Assembly: GCA_018398585.1 (NCBI GenBank)
Contig: JAGTTD010000018.1
Span: 5,835,501 to 5,899,500 of the forward strand
DNA: 64,000 nt
DNA from: Simmondsia chinensis
Lineage: Eukaryota; Streptophyta; Magnoliopsida; Caryophyllales; Simmondsiaceae
Direction of reading: 5' to 3'
Every line of letters begins with the position of its first letter. The stretch's first letter is position 1. The translations under genes and the position numbers were made by a program. The notes under the pieces were generated by a model. It saw only the letters and a list, made by a program, of their open reading frames with translations. It was not told where the DNA came from and did no database searches. This document shows positions 56,505 to 64,000 of this stretch, piece after piece.

Positions 56505-59477
56505 TTAATTCGGAGGGGGGACTTGAGAAGAAGGACCGCCGGAGTTGGATGAGGTGCGTTCGCCATTAGGACGCGGATCAATTGGATTCTTGCACGTGGA
56601 TCGATTATGCCCGTGCTCCTTGCACCGACTACACCTTTGATGAACATGCTCCTCACCGACAGACGGAATCCTCCTCTTCCGCCTCCTCCCAGAAGAGGTT
56701 CGCACGTCGGGTGGAAGAAGATTCATGTCAGCTACATCACGCGGGATACGCAAGTCACTTATGTGCGGCATAGGGTAGACGACACCTCTGTACGACTTGT
56801 ACCAATTTTATCTACCGTAGTACGGCGAGCATAAGTTGTACAAACCGTAAGGACTGTGCCGTACGATGGCTAACGCATGCTCACAAGGAAGCTGCTCTAG
56901 CTGAAACCTGCCGCAGGTACATGTCCAGAGCGGCATATCTACGTAAAAGTTCTTCTCCCCATCGATGACGTCCAAAGTAGGATCATCAGCTCGCAAAATC
57001 TGCATTGCCAAAAGAATATACAAACGCGTCAAACAACCACGATGCAAAAAAAATTAAAAAAAAAACAAATTAAACAAAAAACCAACAAAACATGCATGTA
57101 TCACCAATAAAGGTCCAAGGATTATTTGATTCGCACAGCAACGAGTTGATTTTACACCCCTAAAATGTATCATACACGGGGTATGGTTAAACATATGCCA
57201 CGAAACACTTGAAGCGCACTATAATTAGCGGATTTCACACCGTTTCAAACTTGTAACATACCAACACAGGTAGATTTCACACCATGTTAAGCAATCGTAC
57301 ATTGCATACCATTAAAACCTGCCTTACACCCCTATGTACTTGAAACACGCTATAAACATGCTTTGTAGTAGGGATTAAACATGACAATATGTACGGAGCT
57401 TATTGTCATCGTTCTTGATAATTTGAATCTGTCTTATAATTTTTTTTCGACGTCGAGGGACATTGTACTGGTGCAAGCTTCAGCCTTGGCTCTTCTGTCA
57501 TAAAACCACTTCTGCAACAGTAGCCTAAACTCATTAAAAAGGGCAGTAATTGGATAGTCACGCACCTTGACCAATACAGCATTCATGGATTCTGAAATAT
57601 TTGTCGTCATTATGTTGCACCGACGACAAGGGGAGTGGGAACGAGTCCACTTGTCCAGTCCCACATCTTCCAAGTAATCTTCAGCCCCGGGTACGGCACA
57701 ACATAAACTGAAAAATAAACTATGAAACTCTTAAATGTTGTATACTTTAGCTGCTTTGTAGTAGTACTGATCCAACTGCTTTGTTTTGCTCTTGAATTTG
57801 GCCTTCAAGTTGTTCAGCAAGTGGTACATGCACAGCCCGTGAAATGTGTTGCGTAAACCTTCTTCCACCGTGCGTTGGATGCTTCGGTGTCTATCAGATA
57901 CAATGACATGTCCAATAGGCTCCCCAATGACTTCCTTCAACCTGCTGAGGAACCAATGCCACGATGTATCATTCTCTGAATCACCGATACCGACAGCAAT
58001 CGGAAAAATTTGCTAGTTGGCATCGTGGCAAACGGCCATGAACAGAACACCCCGGTATTTTCCCTTCAGATGTATTGCGTCAATGCTCACAACAGACCGG
58101 CAAAACCGGTACCCTTTCAGTGAAGCATCAAATACAATGAAGAGGTACTGAAACCTGCTTTCGTCATCTGTCTGTAAATAAAATGTGGTACCGGGGTTAG
58201 TCTATTTGAGGACTTGTAGATAAGCAGGCAAGAATGCATATGAATCTTCGGCTGTACCCAATCTAACATTGTCGAATGCAAACTCTCTCGCCCTCCATGC
58301 AACATTGTAGCTGATATTGACACCATAACAACTGCGGATGTTATCTATGACATCCTGTGGCTTGAACACTCTTTCGGGGTTGACAAGTTTCTTGCGAATG
58401 CATTCCCCGATGACCCAACTGGTTGCCTGCCTGTGTCTAACAGTGGTGAGATCGGTAGGGGGTGTATGATTATTTTAAACTTTTGTAACCATCCAATACC
58501 CACCATCTGCTAGACACATAGCCCGAACCCTTCATGTGCAACCCTCTTGCACACAATGAACAATCGTTAAGGATTTGTTAGACTTGAAGCTCTTGAATTC
58601 AGATTTTTCCCTCATGGTAATTACTGCCAGGTTAGTCAACAAATCCTTCTTCGATTTAAATACTTGATGCACCTCGATTACATCAACCATCATACCTTGC
58701 CCATATACCCCGTCAATCCGGCTACTCTCATCACCAAAACCAACATCATCGTCATAGTGAGGATCAACAGTAACTTGGACGTCGGGTTGGACCTTCGGTT
58801 CCACTGCAGGTTCGACAGTAGGAGGCGATGTACCCACTTCAGGGCAAATATTCTGCCGGTCAGAAATGTGCCCATGTGGAGGTGATGCGTCGTTTGCAGT
58901 CTGTTGCACATGGGATAAATTTATATTATCCAAATGATCGCATGGACTTTGATTGGAATTTTTCCAATCTTTACCGGTCGCTGTCGTTGTCGCCGTAGGT
59001 ATGTCAAACTCCAGTTCAGATGCATCTCCACGGACTACTTCTTCCATCCCCGCATTAATACATCCACCAAAACTATCAGGCACCACAGGGTCCAAACCAC
59101 CATTGTTCTCGTCACCATCTGGTAGTGTTTGATTAAGACTCCGTTGATCTCAAAAGTAAGGAGTCCTATCAACCGTGGACTCAACAGTAACGACAAGGTA
59201 TGCTTAGCCATATCTTTTTTTGCCAGTGCCTTCCAAACCATTACTGATCTATCATTATTGACATCATACAATGGGATGTCCCGATCGCCGGTACGAACTT
59301 ACAATTGCATCTTCGAACTTGCATCCACCTGAACACCCATCAACTCCACCAAAGTTCTTTGCAAGCCAGCAAAGTCAGTCTTATCATCAAAAAAAAAAAA
59401 ATTTCCAACTTTCCACCAACATACTATGCCCTCTTGTCAAAGAGTATACCGTACCGAACAATAGCAACATCTTCCAT
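56505..59477 (-). pseudogene. MULE transposase (MURA-like) gene, decayed
   Basis: Minus strand, candidate ATG at 59475-59477 (MEDVAIVRYG). In order: an N-terminal region; the MuDR-type DNA-binding region ending near 58532 (KSEFKSFKSNKSLTIVHC); the MULE catalytic domain at about 58400-57730, with Asp in SIDAIHLKGKYRG (58079-58081), Asp in VSDRHRSI (57893-57895) and CMYH; a conserved block NIMTTNISESMNAVL near 57600; the SWIM zinc finger CTCGRFQLEQLPCEHAL at 56930-56880; and a CCHC knuckle CSRCKEHGHNRSTC near 56630. The C-terminus ends PPPN. Introns lie near 57740-57706 and about 57410-57050. Several in-frame stops (in the DNA-binding region, before and after the catalytic Asp, and near 56808) are each one C-to-T step from Gln or Arg codons. 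One frame change is near 59080. Confidence 0.88.
57110..57370 (-). repeat. Palindrome array C (intron of the transposase gene)
   Basis: About three diverged units in the sense of the transposase (ATGTATCATACACGGGGTAT, TTGATTTTACACCCC). It lies between the ESMN exon and the SWIM exon. The units are more decayed than in arrays A, B and D. Confidence 0.8.
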
Positions 59478-59499
59478 TACGGTGAACACGAAAGTAACA

Positions 59500-61445
59500 T
59501 GATATTACACCACTAATTACATGAGACACGTCAAGATAAAATGAAATAACAGCATTTAAAGCATTAATACACGGTGTATGATTAATCATACACCACCATT
59601 ATACAACTAATTACTTGAAAAAATCAGCAAAAGTTGATGTTATACCATTAAAACCTCTCATACACCATGTATGATAACTCATACACCACTAATTACTTGA
59701 AACATACCTATATAAGTTGATTTTACACTATTATAATCCGTCATACACCATGTATGATTCATCATACACTACTAATTACATGAAACATAGCTATACAACT
59801 TGATTTTACACCATTATACCACTAATTACTTGAAAAAACCTGCAAAAGTTGATGTTATACCATTAAAACCAATCATGCACCGTGTATGATTGATCATACA
59901 CCACTAATTACTTGAAACATACCTATATAAGTTGATTTTACCTATTATAATCCATAATACACCATGTATGATTGATCATACACCACTAATTACTTGAAAC
60001 ACACATATACAAGTTGATTTTACACCATTATTCCACTAATTACTTGAAAAAACCTACAAAAGTCGATGTTATACTATTAAAACCTCTCATACACTGTGTA
60101 TGATAAGTCATACACCACTAATTACTTGAAACATATCTACATAAGTTGATTTTACACTATTATATTCCATCATACACCGTGTATGATTTATCATACACCA
60201 CTAATTACATGAAACATACCTATACAACTTAATTTTACAACATTATACCACTAATTACTTGAAAAAACCTACAAAAGTTGATGTTATACCATTAAAACCA
60301 ATCATGCACCATGTATGATTGATCATACACCACTAATTACTTGATACATACCTATGTAAGTTGATTTTACACTATTATAATCCATCATACACCGTGTATG
60401 ATTGATCATGCACCACTACTTACTTGAAACATACATATACAACTTGATTTTACACCATTATACCACTAATTACTTGAAAAAACCTGCAAAAGTTGATGTT
60501 ATACCATTAAAACCTCTCATACACCGTGTATAATAAGTCATACAACACTAATTACTTGAAACATACCTACATAAGTTGATTTTATACTATTATAATCCAT
60601 CATACACCGTGTATGATTCATCATACACCACTAATTACTTGAAACATACCTATGCAACTTGATTTTACACCATTAACTAATTACTTGAAAAAAACCTGTA
60701 AAAGTTGATGTTATACCACAAAAACCAATCATACACCGTGTATGATTGATTATACACCACTAATTACTTGAAACATATCTATATAAGTTGATTTTACACC
60801 ATTATAACCTATCATGCACCCTGTATGATTGATCATACACCACTAATTACTTGAAACATACCTATATAAGTTGATTTTACACCATTAAAACCTATCATAC
60901 ACCATGTATGATTGATCGTACACCATTAAATACTTGAAACACACATATACAAGTTGATTTTACACAATTAAAACCTATACAAGTTGATTTTACACAATTA
61001 CAACCTATCATACACCATGTATGATTAATCATACACCACTAATTACTTGAAACACACCTAAACAAGTTGATTTCACACCATTAAAACCTATTATACACGG
61101 TGTATGATTGATCATACACTCCTAATTACTTGAAACAAGCCTAAACAAGTTGATTTCACACCATTAAACCAATCATACACCGTTTATGATTTATCATACG
61201 CTACTAATTACTTAAAAAACATCAACAAAAGCTTGTTTTACACCATTAAAACGAATCATACACCGTGTATGATTGATTATACACTATTAACGACTTGAAA
61301 AACACCAACACAACATGATAATACACCATTTGAACCAAGCATACACAGTGTATGATTAATCATACGCCATTAATGAGTTCAAACACACAAAAAGAAAATT
61401 ATAATACACCATTTACACTAATCGTACACCATAAATGACTTGTAA
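59500..61445 (-). repeat. Palindrome array D (5' intron or leader of the transposase gene)
   Basis: About 1.9 kb of units in the minus sense, with TTGATTTTACACC, ATACACCGTGTATGAT, TGATCATACACCACTAATTA and CTTGAAACATACCTATA. Some units are shortened (for example CCATTATACCACTAATTACT without the palindrome) and alternate with full ones around 59620-60720, giving a higher-order period near 230-240 bp. Read in the transposase sense, it is the same repeat as A in the ULP sense. Confidence 0.92.
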
Positions 61446-61879
61446 CATACCAACCTCATACGACAAGGATTCATTAGCGACAATGTCAACAAATGATCAT
61501 TTTACCTTCAATGTCTGATCTGAAAACCGTGAAATGTGTGTAACGACTCAACCTTGAACCTACAGTAATGCCACAATGCTTCAAACATGATTTTGCCAGG
61601 CCTTCTTCTTCTTCTTCTTCTTCTTCTTCCGAGTGCCCAAAGTAGCAGAACGACACACGGAGGATGAAAAATGGAGCTTAGGGAATTCAGAATGAGAGAA
61701 AAAGAACAAAGAAGGGAGAATGTGAGGTAAGCTTAGTAAAACAGGCAGGAAGTGAGAAGGGAGGGAGAGAATGAGAAGCATATTACATGACATAAAGTAA
61801 AAATATGTCCTTTTGCATTAAATGAGGAGAGAGAAAATGGAGGGGGGAGAGGGTAAAAGTAAATGATTTACTATTGTTG
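61446..61879 (-). other. Right MULE leader region with CTT microsatellite
   Basis: Between array D and the right terminal repeat. It has a (CTT)n run at about 61602-61629 and AG-rich sequence. By symmetry with 47502-47818 this is the likely leader and promoter region of the transposase gene. Open frames through the CTT run encode only poly-Lys and are not credible genes. Confidence 0.55.
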
Positions 61880-62030
61880 CATTAAATGAGGAGAGAGAAT
61901 GGGAGAGAGAGAGTGGACAGGTCGGGGGTGAAGTGGGAGGGGCATTTTTGTCCAAAAGGGTCTATTTTGGGTTAATGGGGTCTAAAAAAGATTAAGGGGG
62001 GGGTGGGGGGTCCAAACCGTACGATTTTCC
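61880..62030 (-). repeat. MULE right terminal inverted repeat
   Basis: 151 bp, inverted relative to 47349-47501, with two mismatches in the first 18 bases. Its inner edge is the minus-strand CTCATTTAATG also seen at 47491-47501. A related CTCATTTAATG block recurs at about 61820-61835. Confidence 0.92.
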
Positions 62031-62039
62031 TAACTTCTT

Positions 62040-62166
62040 TGGGCTTGAATTTTTCTTTGAATTATATATTTCATATTTAATTTATGTATCTATGATATAT
62101 ATACATTTAAATATTATTTTGATAAATTAATAATTTTATATTATATTTTGGATGATACACACACAC

Positions 62167-62230
<64 letters not shown>
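62040..62230. repeat. AT-rich DNA with TA/CA microsatellite
   Basis: An ACACAC run followed by an almost pure TA repeat, about 62165-62228, then GTGTGTGTG. Open frames across it encode only Tyr/Ile repeats. Confidence 0.9.
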
Positions 62231-62821
62231 GTGTGTGTGAAGCAACCTCGCCTTTATATTTGGCGGATAGCTTGGCGAGTGAGTCATGGCGGATTGGCAG
62301 GGACAACAAACCACAACTGGGTGAGCTTGGCAAGATGAGGGCCAGGTGCGCAGGGATGTAACTTAGTGAGAATACCCCACATGATCGGTTGGCGAATTCG
62401 ATGACGAATTTTCTCCAACTCAGAGAGAATGTTGCAACTCGATAATTGGCGGATGGGGCTTGGCGGCTTGATAGCTTGTCGTGATCCTGGGCAAGGCGAG
62501 CTACGAATAAATGCGGCTTGAGATATGCAGTTAAAGATATGGCTGGAGGAGTTTGTCATCTTGTAGAATACTTAGTTAGTAGGTTGTAGATAATTATTAC
62601 TATTTATTTGTACTTATCTTTAAATCGTTTATTTATCTTTTATCTTCTAAATCTTTTAGGTTAGGTAAGTCTTCTCCTTTATTTAAACAAGAGGAAGACT
62701 ACGATTAATTTAGCATTCAATTTCATATTTAATTTTAAGAATTTCTAGGTTTTTTTCTCCCTTCCTTGGGTTATGCGAAATTAAGCACCTTTTTCCCCCT
62801 TATTTTGTTATTTTCGTAACA
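62231..62821 (+). repeat. Gypsy-E 5' LTR, left end uncertain
   Basis: It ends TTTTCGTAACA at 62821, directly before AAATTG, a usual start for a Gypsy primer region, here followed by a mutated site. The left edge merges with the TA microsatellite, so start and target duplication cannot be fixed. GC content rises sharply against the flank. Confidence 0.6.
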
Positions 62822-63390
62822 AAATTGAAAGGGAAGGCCGTTGAACCTTCCCATTCCCAAATTTTTACTTTACGGCACTGCATCAGTTGATATGGAAGCT
62901 GAGAATGACTTCTGAGATGGCCTGTGGGCAACAGAGATACGCCACCATCGGAGACGTTTACGAGCGAGACATACAACGGTAAAACGAGAGGAGGTTTGAG
63001 GAGATAGAAGAGAAATTTCAGCGAATTGAGCATTACTTGATTCAACTAAAGCAAATCCTGATCTAACACTGGGAACCCAGCCCCAACACCTGCCAACAGG
63101 GGGTGACAGGGAAGAAACGGACAAAATATTTGCGAGCCATATCTGGAGGTTGAAGACCATGGGCAGAATGTGCGAGAGACTCAGCTGAATACTGGAGCCT
63201 CATTGTTTAGGCGATTAGGGGTTGAAGTCTAGGCTTCAGGAAGAATTTTTGGAGTTTGAAGGTGAAGGCATCATAGTGGCTAAAGAGACTTAGGACAAGC
63301 CGGCATCACTAAGCGAAGAGGAGGTAGCGGGTGAGAAAGGTCGCTTGCTATTGGTCAGGCGAATTGGCTTCATGCTTGAGGAAGCAGAAG
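62822..63390 (+). pseudogene. gag: Gypsy-E gag remnant, decayed
   Basis: A possible ATG at 62892 opens MEAENDF before a stop. Short basic and acidic runs follow in changing frames. The span is only about 0.6 kb before the protease. Most of the gag, including the zinc knuckle, is missing or unrecognisable. Confidence 0.5.
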
Positions 63391-64000
63391 GAGATGAATG
63401 GCTTCGACACAACATCTTCCAAAAGACGTACAATTGGCGAGAGGGTATGTGGCCTAGTCATCGACTCCGAGAGTTGTGAGAACACGATCTCCGAGGATCG
63501 CGTCCAGAAGCTAGGGTTGATTACAGAGGAACACCCAAACCCTTACAAGATGTCATGGCTCAAGAGAGGAGACCACGTAACTGTTTTGAAATGATGCCAA
63601 GTTATTTTCTTTATTGGGTCGAAGTAACGGGATGGAGTATGGTGCATGTTGTTGCCATGGATGTGTCATTTGCTATTGGGACAACCTTGGCAATATGATA
63701 GAGGAATTATATATGACGGGAGAAAGAATACGTTCAGCTTTATCTTTGAAGGAACACGGATCATCTTTTTGCCCAAGAAAGATGGGGCGCCATGTGTGTC
63801 GAAGACCGAAGACTCAAAACTGAAAGATAGAGCTGTGTTTGCCAATGTAGTTAGCAAGTTAAAGATGGCGTCAACACCGATAGGCTACATCAGAAGAGAA
63901 CCTATCTTTGATGAGCCAACCTATATTGATTTTTCTTCTCCACCTATCTTTGATGAGCTCACATATGGTGAGCCCATCTACGAAGAGGAGGAAGCAACAG
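63391..64000 (+). pseudogene. pol: Gypsy-E aspartic protease region, cut by window end
   Basis: Block 63420-63594 reads GLVIDSESCENTISEDRVQK, then EEHPNPYKMSWLKRGDHVTV, typical of the retropepsin of plant Gypsy elements. The active site is Asp-Ser-Glu instead of Asp-Ser-Gly. After a TGA at 63592 and a frame change, the later part follows (CHLLLGQPWQYDRGIIYDGR near 63665-63720). The region from 63840 onward should lead into RT outside the window. Confidence 0.8.

Larger units (their letters stand above)
47349..62030. mobile_element. 14.7-kb MULE with ULP-like gene, transposase and palindrome arrays
   Basis: A Mutator-like element with a perfect 9-bp duplication TAACTTCTT at 47340-47348 and 62031-62039. 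Inverted termini of about 150 bp begin GGGAAATTGTACGGTTTG (left) and GGAAAATCGTACGGTTTG (right, minus strand). It carries a plus-strand Ulp1/C48 protease gene and a minus-strand MULE transposase, both decayed by nonsense changes. Arrays of a palindromic repeat fill the introns and centre. ULP-carrying MULEs (called Kaonashi in Arabidopsis) are known. The arrays and the symmetric layout are what stand out here. Confidence 0.93.

Noticed and set aside
48100..61445. CRISPR-like spaced repeats
   Set aside because: Repeats and spacers are both similar between units, the DNA is a plant transposon, and no associated genes exist.
61581..61793. Open frame through the CTT microsatellite
   Set aside because: It encodes mainly a poly-Lys run from the repeat and leader sequence of the MULE.
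62136..62361. Open frames through the TA/CA repeat
   Set aside because: They are artefacts of a dinucleotide repeat (Tyr/Ile runs).

Overview
The window is nuclear DNA from a flowering plant. It is AT-rich and consists almost entirely of transposable elements inserted into one another. Nothing identifies the species. The plant assignment rests on Copia, Gypsy and Mutator-like (MULE) coding domains, tRNA-Met primer sites, plant 5S rRNA-derived SINEs, an L1-type LINE with an RNase H domain, and endogenous pararetrovirus (Caulimoviridae-like) sequence. No intact host gene was found; every long reading frame belongs to an element or to a candidate captured fragment.

Layout. (1) 494-16823: Copia-A, minus strand, SIRE/Maximus-like, target duplication GTTGC. 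Its left LTR is split by Copia-B (645-7434, plus strand, 172-bp LTRs, target duplication GTGGT). (2) 16829-22281: AT-rich DNA, SINE-1 (18712-18948), a solo LTR (19343-20000) and a LINE tail (20430-21180). (3) 22287-46507: Copia-C, minus strand, target duplication CCTAA, two LTRs of 578 bp. Its left LTR carries SINE-2 (22301-22555). Its interior has been replaced or expanded by two inverted copies of a pararetrovirus genome (minus copy 26476-28537 plus 34506-38998; plus copy 39003-45545). The minus copy is interrupted by Copia-D (28538-34500, target duplication ATAGG). (4) 47349-62030: a 14.7-kb MULE with 9-bp target duplication TAACTTCTT and ~150-bp terminal inverted repeats. It holds a plus-strand Ulp1-like (C48) protease gene at the left and a minus-strand MULE transposase at the right. 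Large arrays of palindromic repeats fill introns and spacers. (5) About 62231-64000: the 5' part of a Gypsy element that runs off the window.

How the parts relate. The MULE is nearly mirror-symmetric. Each terminus drives one inward gene; both genes have introns built from the same repeat, read in the same sense relative to the gene; and both have homologous 3' flanks ending in GTGTGTCGACACAC palindromes. The same palindrome occurs in the LTRs of Copia-A and Copia-C. Many premature stops in the two MULE genes can be explained by C-to-T changes, as expected after cytosine methylation. The clearest unusual objects are the two SINEs with a 5S rRNA-type head joined to an Au-type SINE body, each with its own target-site duplication, and the MULE with its three-half-site palindrome arrays.
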